Of a stretch of DNA of 64,000 bases, positions 17,156-26,224 are shown piece by piece. A program made the position numbers and the translations under genes. The stretch's first letter is position 1, and each line of letters begins with the position of its first letter. The notes below the pieces were generated by a model. That model did not search any database, had not been told where the DNA came from, and worked only from the letters and a program-made list of their open reading frames with translations. Origin of the DNA: UBA10677 sp045654245 (GTDB lineage Bacteria; Bacillota; Clostridia; Christensenellales; Pumilibacteraceae); assembly GCA_045654245.1 (NCBI GenBank), contig JAZOMX010000009.1:1-64000 (forward strand), read 5' to 3'.

Positions 17156-18043
17156 ATGGAAAAAGCCGATTTTATGACAATTAAACAAAGAATTTGCCTT
17201 TCACTCGGCTTTTTTGATTGTATGCACGCAGGACATCGCGAGATATTATCCGTTGCTTATGAAAAAGCAAAGAAAAACGGATATACTAACGCCGTATTTA
17301 CTTTTGACACTCGTAAAACTCCGCTGATTAAAGGCGACGACAAACAGATTTATACTTTTTCCGAGAGAGAAAAACTTTTTACTGATTGCGGAGTTGAGAG
17401 GATTATTTCATATCCGTTTGACGAAAAAGTAAAGGGTACTTCGCCTAAAGATTTTTTAGATGGACTGACTAATGATTTTGCCGTTTCGGTATTCGTTTGT
17501 GGCGAAGATTATACTTTTGGTAAAAATGGCTCAGGAACGGTTGATTTTTTGAAAGAGTACTGCGATAAAAATGGAATTGAACTAATCGTTTGTCCGCAAA
17601 AAAATGTGAACGGTATCAAGATTTCTACTACAATGGTAAAAGATTTACTGTGCTCTGGTAATATTGAAAAAGTAAATTCGTTACTCGAAACGCCATATTT
17701 CATTACTGGAGAAGTTGTTAGAGGTAGAGGCGAAGGACATACCTTTGGCATACCAACCGCTAATCTTGCCGTTGCAAGAAACAAACTTTTACCTAAAAAC
17801 GGCGTTTATGCAAGTGTATTTACCGTTGATGGAAAAGAATATAAGTCGGTAACTAACTTTGGGAAAAAACCTACTTTTGGAGATTATACCGACACGATTG
17901 AAACGCTAATCGGCGATTTTGAGGGTAACCTTTATGGAAAAGAAGTGAAAGTTACGCTCGTTAAATATTTGCGCTGTACCGAAAAATTTAGTTCTCCGTT
18001 CGAATTAGCGGAACAAATAAGAAAAGATTTATCTTGGGAGTAA
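17156..18043 (+). CDS. ribF: bifunctional riboflavin kinase / FAD synthetase
   Basis: Makes FMN from riboflavin and FAD from FMN. The N-terminal FAD synthetase domain has the nucleotidyltransferase motif G-F-F-D-C-M-H-A-G-H and S-T-T-M (here I-S-T-T-M). The C-terminal kinase domain (from about residue 180) has G-x-G-x-T-F-G-I-P-T-A-N-L and N-F-G-K-K-P-T-F. Length 295 aa is normal. ribF follows truB in Firmicutes; the usual rpsO does not follow here. Confidence 0.95.
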   Translation: MEKADFMTIKQRICLSLGFFDCMHAGHREILSVAYEKAKKNGYTNAVFTFDTRKTPLIKGDDKQIYTFSEREKLFTDCGVERIISYPFDEKVKGTSPKDFLDGLTNDFAVSVFVCGEDYTFGKNGSGTVDFLKEYCDKNGIELIVCPQKNVNGIKISTTMVKDLLCSGNIEKVNSLLETPYFITGEVVRGRGEGHTFGIPTANLAVARNKLLPKNGVYASVFTVDGKEYKSVTNFGKKPTFGDYTDTIETLIGDFEGNLYGKEVKVTLVKYLRCTEKFSSPFELAEQIRKDLSWE

Positions 18044-18047
18044 TCTA

Positions 18048-18896
18048 ATGTTAAGAATAGGACCTTCGGGAAATTCAATAGGGTTTTACGAGAGTGGTAG
18101 AAAGCACTCGTATCAAGCGCCCGAGTGGCTAAATCAAATCGGACTTACGGCTTACGAATATTCGTTTGGTAGAGGAGTTCATATAAACGACGAAAGCGCT
18201 CAAAAAATTAAAGAAGAGGTGGAAAAACACGATATTTTACTCTCTATTCACGCCCCTTACTACACGAATTTTTCTAATCCCGACCCCGAAATGATTGAAA
18301 AATCTATAGGATATATTTCACAGTCGCTTGTCGCTATGAAAAAAATGGGTGGAAAGAGGGTCGTTTTTCATCCTGCATCTTGTGGTAAAATGCAAAGAAC
18401 GGACGCTGTGGCTCTCGCTAAGCAAAACATCCAACTTTTAATGAATAGACTTGACGAAACTTTACCTTTTTCCGATTATATTTTATGTCCTGAAACTATG
18501 GGTAAACTTGCTCAAATCGGTACGGTTGAAGAGACGATAGAGTTTTGTAAAATCCACGATAGATTATATCCTTGTTATGATTTTGGACATATCAATAGTT
18601 ATATGCGAGGCGGACTTAAGACGAAAGACGATTATCGCCGTATAATTGACCTTACTTTTTCTGAGCTTGGAAAAGAGAAAGCAAGGAACATGCACGTTCA
18701 CTTTTCTAAGATACAGTATGGCGCGAGTGGAGAGATTCGACACTTAACTTATGCTGATACGGAGTATGGTCCGGACTATCAACCGCTTGCAGAATTGTTC
18801 GACGAATACCAAATGACGCCTGTAATTATATGTGAATCGAAAGAAGTTATGGCAGAAGATGCACTAATTATGAAAAACTACCATAAAAACGGTTAA
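18048..18896 (+). CDS. nfo: endonuclease IV (AP endonuclease)
   Basis: Cuts DNA 5' of abasic sites in base excision repair. A TIM-barrel three-zinc enzyme. Expected ligands are visible in order: I-H-A-P-Y, V-F-H-P-A-S, C-P-E-T-M-G-K, Y-D-F-G-H, M-H-V-H-F-S and the final I-C-E-S. The 282 residues match the family. It starts 4 nt after ribF. Confidence 0.92.
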   Translation: MLRIGPSGNSIGFYESGRKHSYQAPEWLNQIGLTAYEYSFGRGVHINDESAQKIKEEVEKHDILLSIHAPYYTNFSNPDPEMIEKSIGYISQSLVAMKKMGGKRVVFHPASCGKMQRTDAVALAKQNIQLLMNRLDETLPFSDYILCPETMGKLAQIGTVEETIEFCKIHDRLYPCYDFGHINSYMRGGLKTKDDYRRIIDLTFSELGKEKARNMHVHFSKIQYGASGEIRHLTYADTEYGPDYQPLAELFDEYQMTPVIICESKEVMAEDALIMKNYHKNG

Positions 18897-18921
18897 CTTT
18901 TTTCGTAATATATGGTAAAAT
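18893..18921 (+). promoter_or_regulatory. sigma-A promoter of pepP-efp
   Basis: TTAACT (18893-18898), 17-bp spacer, TAAAAT (18916-18921) with TGG as extended -10. It overlaps the nfo stop codon. Confidence 0.6.
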
Positions 18922-18939
18922 ATACCACAGGAGGCAAGA

Positions 18940-19971
18940 ATGTTCAAAAAAATAGATGCATATCTACTTTTTGACGGCGATAATCGGTTTTACTTTACCG
19001 GATTTCGTTCGTCAGCAGGGTGTGTTATCGTTACCCCCGAAGAAAAATATTTTCTAACTGATGCTCGTTATTCCGCCGAGGCAAAAAAGAACGCAAGTTC
19101 CGTTAACGTGATAACTTCGTCGAACGCAACTCTTTACGACGATATTGCGAAAATACTTAAAAAGGTTGGCGCAAAAAATATCGGATACGAGGACGAATTC
19201 GTTACCGTCTCTGGGTTTAAGCGTATTAAGAGTGCTCTTGAAGGCTTTTCGTTTAAGCCTGCATCCGAAGATATTGCGCTTGCTCGTATGATTAAGACTG
19301 ACGAGGAAGTTAAGCGTATCTTAGATGCTGAAATAGTAACCCAAAAAGCATTACATAAAACGCTATCAATGCTTAAGGTTGGAGTTACTGAAAAGGATAT
19401 TTCTAACGAACTTACCTATCAAATGTTGGCGTTGGGCGCCGAGGGGCTCGCGTTTGAAAATATCGTAGCGTTTGGTGTAAATACGGCAAATCCGCATCAT
19501 CATCCTACGATGAAGAAACTTGAGAAAAACGATATGGTGACGATAGATATCGGTGCAAAAGTTAACGGTTATTGCGGAGATATGACTCGTTCGTTTTGTT
19601 TTGGAAATCCGCCCGAGAAACTTGCAAAAATCCATAATATAGTTCTTTCCGCTCAAGAATATGCGCTTTCGAATTTGAAGGCAGGTATGACTGGTAGAGA
19701 GGCGCACTTGCTTGCGAGCGAATATATACTTGCTCACGGTTACGGCGAAGAGTTCTCGCACTCACTTGGACACGGAATAGGAATTAACGTTCACGAAAAA
19801 CCGAACCTTGCGCTTTCGTCTGACGTTGTACTCCAAGAAAATATGGTAGTATCCGTTGAGCCGGGAATTTATGTTGACGGTTTTGGCGGAGTAAGAATTG
19901 AAGATATTGTAGTAATTAAAGAGGGCGGTATAGAAAATCTAACCGACTTCGATAAAAAAATAAATTTATAA
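18940..19971 (+). CDS. Xaa-Pro aminopeptidase (M24B)
   Basis: A dinuclear-metal peptidase that removes N-terminal residues before proline. The 343-residue protein has a creatinase-type N-terminal domain and a C-terminal pita-bread domain. Metal ligands are visible in I-D-I-G-A-x-x-x-G-Y-C-G-D-M-T-R, S-L-G-H-G-I-G, E-P-G-I-Y and G-G-V-R-I-E-D. It lies just before efp, as yqhT does in Bacillus. AGGAGGC precedes the ATG. Confidence 0.92.
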   Translation: MFKKIDAYLLFDGDNRFYFTGFRSSAGCVIVTPEEKYFLTDARYSAEAKKNASSVNVITSSNATLYDDIAKILKKVGAKNIGYEDEFVTVSGFKRIKSALEGFSFKPASEDIALARMIKTDEEVKRILDAEIVTQKALHKTLSMLKVGVTEKDISNELTYQMLALGAEGLAFENIVAFGVNTANPHHHPTMKKLEKNDMVTIDIGAKVNGYCGDMTRSFCFGNPPEKLAKIHNIVLSAQEYALSNLKAGMTGREAHLLASEYILAHGYGEEFSHSLGHGIGINVHEKPNLALSSDVVLQENMVVSVEPGIYVDGFGGVRIEDIVVIKEGGIENLTDFDKKINL

Positions 19972-19998
19972 GAGAAAAAATTTAGGAGGATAGATAAA

Positions 19999-20556
19999 AT
20001 GGTAGCAGGAGATTTCAGAAAAGGTGTAACTATTGAGATTGATGGTAAAGTCTATATGGTCGTAGACTTCCAGCACGTTAAACCCGGTAAGGGCGCAGCG
20101 TTCGTTCGTACGAAACTTAAGAACGTAGTTACGGGACAAGTATTAGAGCAGACCTTTAACCCTACGGATAAGTATCCCGACGCTCGTATCGAGAGAAAGG
20201 AAATGCAATATTCGTATAACGACGGCGAACTTTACTACTTTATGGATATGGAAACGTTCGATATGATTCCCCTTAACTTTGATATGGTAGAGGATGCTAT
20301 GCAGTTCGTTAAGGAAGAAATGATGTGTACGATTCAGTTCTATAAAGAAGAGGCGTTCAGCGTTGTTCCCCCCAACTTCGTAGAACTAGAAGTAACCTTT
20401 ACGGAGCCTGGAATTCAGGGCGATACTTCCAAAGCAGGCAACAAGCCCGCAACGCTTGAGACTGGATTTAATATTCAAGTTCCTTTGTTCGTTAACCAAG
20501 GCGATAAAATCCGCGTTGATACCCGTACTGGAACGTATATGGAGCGTGTAAAATAA
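19999..20556 (+). CDS. efp: elongation factor P
   Basis: EF-P enters the ribosomal E site and relieves stalling at polyproline. The 185-residue protein has the N-terminal KOW-like domain with the loop H-V-K-P-G-K-G-A-A, whose tip Lys is the usual modification site, and two OB domains ending G-D-K-I-R-V-D-T-R-T-G-x-Y. AGGAGG precedes the ATG. Two terminators follow. Confidence 0.97.
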   Translation: MVAGDFRKGVTIEIDGKVYMVVDFQHVKPGKGAAFVRTKLKNVVTGQVLEQTFNPTDKYPDARIERKEMQYSYNDGELYYFMDMETFDMIPLNFDMVEDAMQFVKEEMMCTIQFYKEEAFSVVPPNFVELEVTFTEPGIQGDTSKAGNKPATLETGFNIQVPLFVNQGDKIRVDTRTGTYMERVK

Positions 20557-20573
20557 TAACGGTCTAATCGTTA

Positions 20574-20614
20574 AATAAAACAATCAGATTCTATTTGAGT
20601 CTGATTGTTTTATT
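20574..20614 (+). terminator. terminator after efp
   Basis: A stem of up to 15 bp (20574-20588 with 20600-20614) including AACAATCAGA/TCTGATTGTT, with a T-rich 3' arm. It is nearly symmetrical in A and T. Confidence 0.8.
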
Positions 20615-20642
20615 TTAGGTTTATACAGATATTTATATCATC

Positions 20643-20674
20643 AAAGAGTGGACGATATTTCCACTCTTTTTTTT
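20643..20674 (+). terminator. second tandem terminator after efp
   Basis: AAAGAGTGG (20643-20651) pairs with CCACTCTTT (20661-20669), followed by more T (total T run of 8). Together with the previous hairpin it insulates the sporulation operon from efp. Confidence 0.8.
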
Positions 20675-20682
20675 GTTTATCG

Positions 20683-20710
20683 GCATAATGTATGAACGGA
20701 AACAATATAT
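20683..20710 (+). promoter_or_regulatory. candidate sigma-E (mother-cell) promoter of spoIIIA
   Basis: GCATAAT (20683-20689) and CAATATAT (20703-20710) are separated by 13 bp. The -35 resembles the sigma-E box; the -10 matches only in part. Family knowledge (spoIIIA is sigma-E dependent in Bacillus) supports the location more than the sequence does. Confidence 0.4.
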
Positions 20711-20738
20711 TAAAATATAAATGCAATCGGAGAGAAAA

Positions 20739-21674
20739 ATGTTACAAAAAATTTTACCATTAAGCGTCTTTTCTGTTGTTGACGGAAGACTTAACGAAGA
20801 ACTGTTATATGAAATAAGGTTGCGTAGCGGTCAGCCAATCGTGGTTTGTTATGGCGGAAAATATTATTTTCTCACGCAAAAGGGAATAAGTGAAGAGAGT
20901 GGCGACGCTATCGTTTTGACACAAGACGAAATAGAATACGTGATAGTAAGGGCGACGGAATATTCATTATATTCTATGAACAATTACTTAATCGGTGGAT
21001 ATATAACCGTTAACGGTGGTATTAGAATAGGCGTATGTGGAGAGTGTGTGTATAACGAGAAAAAAATCGTTACGATTAAGAGTTTTACTTCGCTTAATAT
21101 TCGCTTGCCTCACGCCGTAAACGGGTGCGGAGATATTGCTCGTTCGTTTATTATGCAAGACGGCTTTGTTCACAATGCTCTTATCGTTGCACCACCAGGG
21201 CGAGGAAAGACTACTATCTTGCGAGACCTTTGTAAAACTTTATCGAGCGAGAAAATACTCAACGTGCTACTTATAGACGAACGGAGTGAAATTGCATCTA
21301 TTTATAATGGACGAGCCTATTATGATGTTGGTTTAACGACTGACGTTATATTTAATACGGATAAAAAATATGCGTTTGAGTACGCCGTTAGGAGTATGCG
21401 CCCCGACATTATAATTACGGACGAATTGATTAGTGAAGAGGATTGTAGTTCGATAATTCAAGCAACATCAAGTGGGGTAAGCGTTGTTGCGTCAATTCAC
21501 GCCGGGAGTGTGGCTGAATTGAAAACGAAACCAGCGTTAAAAAAACTGATTGAAAGTAAACTGATTTCAAGATATATTTTCTTGGCGAATTCCGAAACTC
21601 CGGGAAGATACGAGAGTATTTACGACGAAAACTTTAATTTGTTGAAAAAATATGTTAACGGCTCTTTTGTTTAG
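20739..21674 (+). CDS. spoIIIAA: stage III sporulation protein AA (ATPase)
   Basis: A secretion-type ATPase of the SpoIIIA-SpoIIQ channel linking mother cell and forespore. The Walker A loop A-P-P-G-R-G-K-T-T-I-L-R-D is followed by L-L-I-D-E-R-S-E-I and S-M-R-P-D-I-I-I-T-D-E. I start at the ATG at 20739 because GGAGAG lies 6 nt before it; an in-frame ATG at 20721 has none and falls at the predicted transcription start. Product 311 aa. Confidence 0.94.
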   Translation: MLQKILPLSVFSVVDGRLNEELLYEIRLRSGQPIVVCYGGKYYFLTQKGISEESGDAIVLTQDEIEYVIVRATEYSLYSMNNYLIGGYITVNGGIRIGVCGECVYNEKKIVTIKSFTSLNIRLPHAVNGCGDIARSFIMQDGFVHNALIVAPPGRGKTTILRDLCKTLSSEKILNVLLIDERSEIASIYNGRAYYDVGLTTDVIFNTDKKYAFEYAVRSMRPDIIITDELISEEDCSSIIQATSSGVSVVASIHAGSVAELKTKPALKKLIESKLISRYIFLANSETPGRYESIYDENFNLLKKYVNGSFV

Positions 21675-22128
21675 CGTATGCGGTGGGGCGATAGGGTGGT
21701 ATTATTCGTCCAAACTTCGTCGTCGACGCAAATACCTGCAAGATGCCCTTGACTTTGTAAATTATCTATACACGGACATAGGCTTTAAGCAAAGTGGATT
21801 AGAAAGTATGGCGAAAGCATTTGTTTCAAGGTGTGGTCGAGATTTTTCGCTTTCCTTAACTGAATTTATTCGTTATATTAGCGGTAAAGATGAAACTCTT
21901 GATTTGAGTCGAGGATTGCTAAGTGAAAATCAGTATAATAACATATACAATATGTTTTCCACTTTGGGAATATATGATTTGGCGACACAACTAAAAGTTT
22001 TGGAAGGTTCACGGCGAAATATCGAAGAAATATTTGATAAAGTCAAATCAACGGAAAGTAAGTTTTCTGGGAATTTAATTAAACTTGGAACTTTGTTTGG
22101 ACTTATGATAGGGATATTGTTTTTGTAG
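21652..22128 (+). CDS. spoIIIAB: stage III sporulation protein AB
   Basis: A component of the feeding-tube complex. The 158-residue protein has an N-terminal membrane segment followed by R-R-R, a soluble helical domain like that of the type II secretion protein GspF, and a C-terminal hydrophobic stretch (KLGTLFGLMIGILFL). The start overlaps spoIIIAA by 23 nt. Identity rests on size, topology and its place between AA and AC. Confidence 0.88.
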   Translation: MLTALLFSVCGGAIGWYYSSKLRRRRKYLQDALDFVNYLYTDIGFKQSGLESMAKAFVSRCGRDFSLSLTEFIRYISGKDETLDLSRGLLSENQYNNIYNMFSTLGIYDLATQLKVLEGSRRNIEEIFDKVKSTESKFSGNLIKLGTLFGLMIGILFL

Positions 22129-22136
22129 GTGATAGT

Positions 22137-22334
22137 ATGGACGTAAGTATCATATTTAAGATTGCGGCTGTGGGAATACTTACGGCAATCGTAAATCAAG
22201 TCTTAAAAAAGACCGATAAGGATGAAATTGCAACGCTTACCACGCTTGCAGGGCTTATTATCGTGCTGTTTATGGTCGTTGAAATGGTAAGCCAACTTTT
22301 CGATACCTTAAAATCTTTGTTTGCGTTTTATTGA
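22137..22334 (+). CDS. spoIIIAC: stage III sporulation protein AC
   Basis: A 65-residue membrane protein with two transmembrane segments separated by a charged loop (KKTDKDE). The sequence I-F-K-I-A-A-V-G-I and V-N-Q-V-L-K-K is typical of SpoIIIAC. The stop overlaps the spoIIIAD start by 1 nt. Confidence 0.93.
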   Translation: MDVSIIFKIAAVGILTAIVNQVLKKTDKDEIATLTTLAGLIIVLFMVVEMVSQLFDTLKSLFAFY

Positions 22335-22723
22335 TGACGGAAATTTTTAAGTTAGCGCTAGTAGGAATAATAACGGCAATCACCGTGCTTATTATTAGAG
22401 AACATCGTCCCGATATTGCTTTACTAGTGGGGATTGCAGGTGGAACGATAATACTACTTTCATTAGTAAATTATTTCACGCAAGCGTTTGGTTTTTTACG
22501 CGAGATTGCAAATCTTGGTAATATTGATAGCGGAATAATAAAAGTTCTACTTAAGGTCGTTGCAATTGGTTATATTACTGATTTTTCTGCGGGGATTGCG
22601 GAAGAAAGCGGTAGCAAAGGATTAGGCGAAAAGATTGCGCTTGGAGGAAAAATTATGATTTTTATAGCGTCAATACCTATAATAAAAGCATTGTTTGATA
22701 TCGTTTCATCAATTTTATTATGA
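22334..22723 (+). CDS. spoIIIAD: stage III sporulation protein AD
   Basis: A 129-residue protein with four membrane segments, related to SpoIIIAC in its first half (I-F-K-L-A-L-V-G-I). I start at the ATG at 22334 (TGATG overlap with the preceding stop), not the TTG one codon earlier. It overlaps spoIIIAE by 4 nt. Confidence 0.93.
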   Translation: MTEIFKLALVGIITAITVLIIREHRPDIALLVGIAGGTIILLSLVNYFTQAFGFLREIANLGNIDSGIIKVLLKVVAIGYITDFSAGIAEESGSKGLGEKIALGGKIMIFIASIPIIKALFDIVSSILL

Positions 22724-23895
22724 GAAGAAAAATAATCGTTATATTGCTTTTAGTTGTGTTGTTGCTCTCAAACTCTACGATGGTAGCAAAAGCGGAAACG
22801 GCACAAACGGACGACGAGCAAATAAACATTGATAAAATGTTGGACGAACTTGATTTAACTAATTTATCGGCTTTGTTTAACGGACTTTCCGACGAGCAAA
22901 AAGCGGTTTTTGGACAAGATATACTAGATTTTATAAGGGCAATAGCAAACGGCAAGGACGCGTTAAAAACGGAAAGTTTTTTGCAATATTTATTGTCCGT
23001 AACGGGAAGTTCTACGCTATCGGTAGCGCCTGTGTTGTTATCGGTGATTGCAGTTGTCGTGTTGATAAACTTAATCGGAGGAATTAGAGGCAGTTCCGCC
23101 TCGTCACAAATTGATAGCGTACTTAACTTCGCCTCAGTTTTGCTTTGTAGTGGGATAGTTTTCGTGCAGGCGTTTTCATTAATTAGCAAGTGCGCCCAAG
23201 TCGTCGGCAATATAAAAACGCAAATGGAAGTGATTTTTCCGTTACTATTTACGCTTATGACTGCGCTTGGGGCGTCTGGTTCTATTGCGATTTATCAGCC
23301 CGCCGTGGCTACTTTGACGATATCTATAACCGAACTTTTAGTAATGTTCGTAATTCCGCTTATTATCATCATTACGGTTTTTTCTGCAGTTGGGCGTATG
23401 TCGAGCGTAATAAAATTAAACGGACTAGTCAAATTCTTCACTTCGTTAGCAAAGTGGGTAATGTATTCATCATTTTTTGTTTTTATGGCGTTGCTTTCGC
23501 TTAAAGGCGTAACGGCATCAGTTTACGATAATATGTCCGTTAGAACGGCAAAGTTTGCTCTTTCGAAATACGTTCCCGTAATCGGTGGATATCTTTCTGA
23601 GGGATTTAATCTGGTGTTAGCAGGAACCGTTTTAATTAAGAACGCAATCGGTTTTAGTGCAATCGTGTTAATGCTAGTTAGTGTTATCCCAACGCTTTTG
23701 AGTATAATTTTATTAGTTCTAACACTTAAACTTTCCTCTGGAATTTGTGAAACTCTTGGGAATGAGCGTATGGCAGGGGTGTTATCGTCCGTTTCAGGAA
23801 GTATCAGTTTGCTAGTTTCGGTGTTGTTGGGCGTAGTTTTTTTGTATTTCGTATTTGTTTTGTTGCTAATTTTAAGTGGAAATTTGGTTTTGTAG
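22720..23895 (+). CDS. spoIIIAE: stage III sporulation protein AE
   Basis: The large polytopic membrane subunit of the SpoIIIA complex. A cleavable signal peptide (residues 1-27, ending A-K-A) is followed by a short soluble acidic segment and then about eight hydrophobic helices from residue 100 on. 391 aa is the family size. Confidence 0.93.
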   Translation: MRRKIIVILLLVVLLLSNSTMVAKAETAQTDDEQINIDKMLDELDLTNLSALFNGLSDEQKAVFGQDILDFIRAIANGKDALKTESFLQYLLSVTGSSTLSVAPVLLSVIAVVVLINLIGGIRGSSASSQIDSVLNFASVLLCSGIVFVQAFSLISKCAQVVGNIKTQMEVIFPLLFTLMTALGASGSIAIYQPAVATLTISITELLVMFVIPLIIIITVFSAVGRMSSVIKLNGLVKFFTSLAKWVMYSSFFVFMALLSLKGVTASVYDNMSVRTAKFALSKYVPVIGGYLSEGFNLVLAGTVLIKNAIGFSAIVLMLVSVIPTLLSIILLVLTLKLSSGICETLGNERMAGVLSSVSGSISLLVSVLLGVVFLYFVFVLLLILSGNLVL

Positions 23896-23903
23896 GGTGA
23901 AGT

Positions 23904-24386
23904 ATGCAAGGCGTAATAAGTTGGTTGCTTGGAATATTTGCTATGGTGATTATTTTAGTCGTTATAGAAGTTTTTACCGTACCAAAGACTGCAAAGATTG
24001 TAAAATCAGTATGCGGTATCGCTATGATGATTGTAATCGTGTCGCCCGTTCTTAATTCATTAAAAAACGGGATAGATTTTAACAGTAGTGCTTTAGGCGA
24101 ATATGGAATAGAACTTGACGAAAATTATCTAAATTTCATTTCCGAAGAAAAAATATCGTTACTAGAGAAAGAAGTTGAAAAGAAACTTGACGAAGAATAT
24201 GGACGAGGAATTTCCGTCGATATAATCGGTGGTGGAACGGACGATTTTAATATAGAAAAAGTTTTGTTAAATTTTACGGGATTTGTTATAAACGAGGAAA
24301 ATGCGAATATAAATAGGAATGAAGTTAGGGAGTTCGTTGCAAAGAGCCTTAACCTTGAGTTAAGTTTAATAAGTATTTATGAGTAA
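23904..24386 (+). CDS. spoIIIAF: stage III sporulation protein AF
   Basis: A 160-residue protein with two N-terminal transmembrane helices (about residues 5-50) and a C-terminal domain of the ring-building fold found in SpoIIIAF/AG/AH and in type II/III secretion rings. Overlaps spoIIIAG by 8 nt. Confidence 0.9.
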   Translation: MQGVISWLLGIFAMVIILVVIEVFTVPKTAKIVKSVCGIAMMIVIVSPVLNSLKNGIDFNSSALGEYGIELDENYLNFISEEKISLLEKEVEKKLDEEYGRGISVDIIGGGTDDFNIEKVLLNFTGFVINEENANINRNEVREFVAKSLNLELSLISIYE

Positions 24387-24864
24387 AAAATCATTAAAAG
24401 ACAAATTAAAAAACTTTAAGCACAAGGAAGTTGCTATTGCCATTTTGGCTGTGTTTATTATGCTCGTTATTTACTTTTCTTCTTATCTTAAAGACGGGGA
24501 AAGTAAGGCGGAAATAATAAGAGACGATTACTGCGTGGCTATGCAAGAAAAACTTTCCGTAGCGATTGAAAAGATTAGTGGAGATAAAACGGCTGAGGTT
24601 GTAATAAACTGGGAAAGTGGGGTTGAATCTATCGTTGCATATACTGAAAATAAATCACAATCGTCCTCGTCAAGTTCTCCCACGATAGTAAATTCGTCGG
24701 GCGGTGGCGCGCCGATAGTGCTAAAGACGATAAATCCAAAAGCGGTTGGCGTTGCGGTAATCATACAAAAAGCGAGCGTTGCAAATAAACTCGATATAAA
24801 GAATATGGTATCTATACTACTTGATATTTCGCCCGAGAAAGTGGCGGTATATAGTAAAAAATAA
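24379..24864 (+). CDS. spoIIIAG: stage III sporulation protein AG
   Basis: Forms the large ring of the feeding tube. The 161-residue protein has one transmembrane helix (about residues 17-35), a soluble domain, a Ser-rich loop, and the conserved end with A-V-G-V-A-V-I and I-S-x-E-K-V-A-V. Ring-building-motif fold by family knowledge. Confidence 0.9.
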   Translation: MSKKSLKDKLKNFKHKEVAIAILAVFIMLVIYFSSYLKDGESKAEIIRDDYCVAMQEKLSVAIEKISGDKTAEVVINWESGVESIVAYTENKSQSSSSSSPTIVNSSGGGAPIVLKTINPKAVGVAVIIQKASVANKLDIKNMVSILLDISPEKVAVYSKK

Positions 24865-24882
24865 AATTTGGAGGATATTAAA

Positions 24883-25362
24883 ATGTTGGGCAAAAAGAGT
24901 AAGATTTTTGTGCTTGTGGGGATGGTAGCGTTGCTCGTAATTACGGGTGTTCTAAACGTTTTCCTAAACAGAAGTGCTGAAAACGCAAGCGTAAATGCGT
25001 CGGAGAGTGCAAATAGTGATTTCTTTGCGACTTATCGTACGGATAGAACGCAAACTAGGGAGCAATCTATGCTTTACTATGATGCAATTATTTCATCTGA
25101 GACTTCTACCGAAGATGCTATCAAATCTGCAGAAACGGAAAAATTAGCGCTTACTAACGCTATGGAAACGGAGTTAGTACTTGAAGGATTGATTAAGGCT
25201 GTCGGTTTTGAGGACGCTGTTGTAACTTCTACTTCGGAGAACGTAAACGTAATTATCCGTTCTGGAGAACTTACTGGCGAGCAGGTTGCAAAGGTATTAG
25301 AGATTGTAACGACTGAAACGGGCAAAACGGCAACCTCCGTTAGAATAATTCCCGTTGAGTAG
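24883..25362 (+). CDS. spoIIIAH: stage III sporulation protein AH
   Basis: SpoIIIAH pairs with forespore SpoIIQ across the septum. The 159-residue protein has an N-terminal membrane anchor and a C-terminal YscJ/ring-type domain (A-V-x-T-S-T-E-N-V-N-V-I-I). The ATG at 24883 follows TTGGAGGAT by 7 nt; the in-frame TTG at 24868 is part of that ribosome-binding site. Last gene of the operon. Confidence 0.92.
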   Translation: MLGKKSKIFVLVGMVALLVITGVLNVFLNRSAENASVNASESANSDFFATYRTDRTQTREQSMLYYDAIISSETSTEDAIKSAETEKLALTNAMETELVLEGLIKAVGFEDAVVTSTSENVNVIIRSGELTGEQVAKVLEIVTTETGKTATSVRIIPVE

Positions 25363-25371
25363 AAAAAATGT

Positions 25372-25400
25372 TTGTATTTTCTGTAAAAATGTGATATAAT
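25372..25400 (+). promoter_or_regulatory. sigma-A promoter of the Asp23-nusB operon
   Basis: TTGTAT (25372-25377), 17-bp spacer, TATAAT (25395-25400) in the context TGTGATATAAT, identical to the rimP promoter -10. Confidence 0.8.
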
Positions 25401-25430
25401 TATTTTATAATGCCAAAGTAGGAGCAAAAA

Positions 25431-25754
25431 ATGCCCGCGAAATCACGTTTTAATGCAGATTTAACAGGAAAGGTCAATTATGGACATAAAGTTATCGTGT
25501 CCATAATTTCCCTTGCCTCGCTTGAAATCCGTGGTGTTGCGTCGCTCCAAGGTAAAAAAGTTCGCACGGAAATAATTGACGACACGATAAACATTGACGT
25601 TTATATTGAGGTTGTAATCGGATTTTCGTGTGCGGACGTTGCGTATAAAGTTCAAGAAAACGTCAAGCGTAGCGTGGAGGGTATGACGACGCTTAAAGTC
25701 GGCGCGATTAACGTAAACGTACTTGGCGTATGTTTTGATGAAAGTAAACAATAA
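25431..25754 (+). CDS. Asp23/Gls24 family protein (YqhY-like)
   Basis: A 107-residue Asp23/Gls24-family protein. Members are small cytoplasmic or envelope-associated proteins; the Bacillus YqhY lies in the same place, upstream of nusB, and has been linked to acetyl-CoA carboxylase control. Family features: I-S-x-L-A-x-x-E-I-x-G-V-A, V-Y-I-E-V-V-I-G-F, V-x-x-x-V-Q-E-x-V-K, and V-x-x-I-N-V-x-V-x-G-V. The usual upstream accB-accC pair is absent. Confidence 0.88.
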   Translation: MPAKSRFNADLTGKVNYGHKVIVSIISLASLEIRGVASLQGKKVRTEIIDDTINIDVYIEVVIGFSCADVAYKVQENVKRSVEGMTTLKVGAINVNVLGVCFDESKQ

Positions 25755-25758
25755 TGGT

Positions 25759-25784
25759 TTAAGCGCTTTTACTTAAGCGCTTAT
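25759..25784 (+). terminator. weak hairpin between Asp23 gene and nusB
   Basis: AAGCGCTT at 25761-25768 and again at 25775-25782; each is a palindrome, so they form a 9-bp stem with a 6-nt loop. The T-tract behind it (ATTACTGTTTTT) is displaced, so termination would be partial. Confidence 0.45.
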
Positions 25785-25804
25785 TACTGTTTTTCGAGGT
25801 AATT

Positions 25805-26224
25805 ATGAGAAAAACTGCTAGAGAAAACGCATTTAAATTAGTTTTTGAGAAACTTATAAACGGAAATGACAATAAGATTAGTTACGACGCGCTTGTAGAG
25901 GGGCTTTCGGAAGACGACAAGCGTTTTTTGGATTTGCTAATCAATGGAGTAAATGCAGAAAAACCGTTCTTGTCGAAAATAATTGCTCGTTATTCTACGG
26001 GCTTTTCGATAGATAGAATTTATCGTATTGACCTTTCAATTCTATTGATTGCATCATACGAAATTCTTTTCTTGCCCGATATTCCCGATAAGGTATCTGC
26101 AAACGAGGCTGTTGAACTTGCAAAAATTTACTCGACCGACAATAGCCCTTCGTTCATAAATGGACTTATCGCTACGATTATAAAGAATAAGGAGGCAATT
26201 TTAAATGAGCGCAACGCTGATTGA
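25805..26224 (+). CDS. nusB: transcription antitermination factor NusB
   Basis: NusB with NusE (S10) binds boxA RNA and supports rRNA antitermination. The 139-residue all-helical protein starts R-x-x-A-R-E-x-A-F-K and has I-D-R-I-Y-R-I-D-L-S-I-L and the conserved P-x-K-V-S-A-N-E-A-V-E-L-A-K-x-Y-S plus F-I-N-G-L. It overlaps folD by 20 nt. Confidence 0.96.
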   Translation: MRKTARENAFKLVFEKLINGNDNKISYDALVEGLSEDDKRFLDLLINGVNAEKPFLSKIIARYSTGFSIDRIYRIDLSILLIASYEILFLPDIPDKVSANEAVELAKIYSTDNSPSFINGLIATIIKNKEAILNERNAD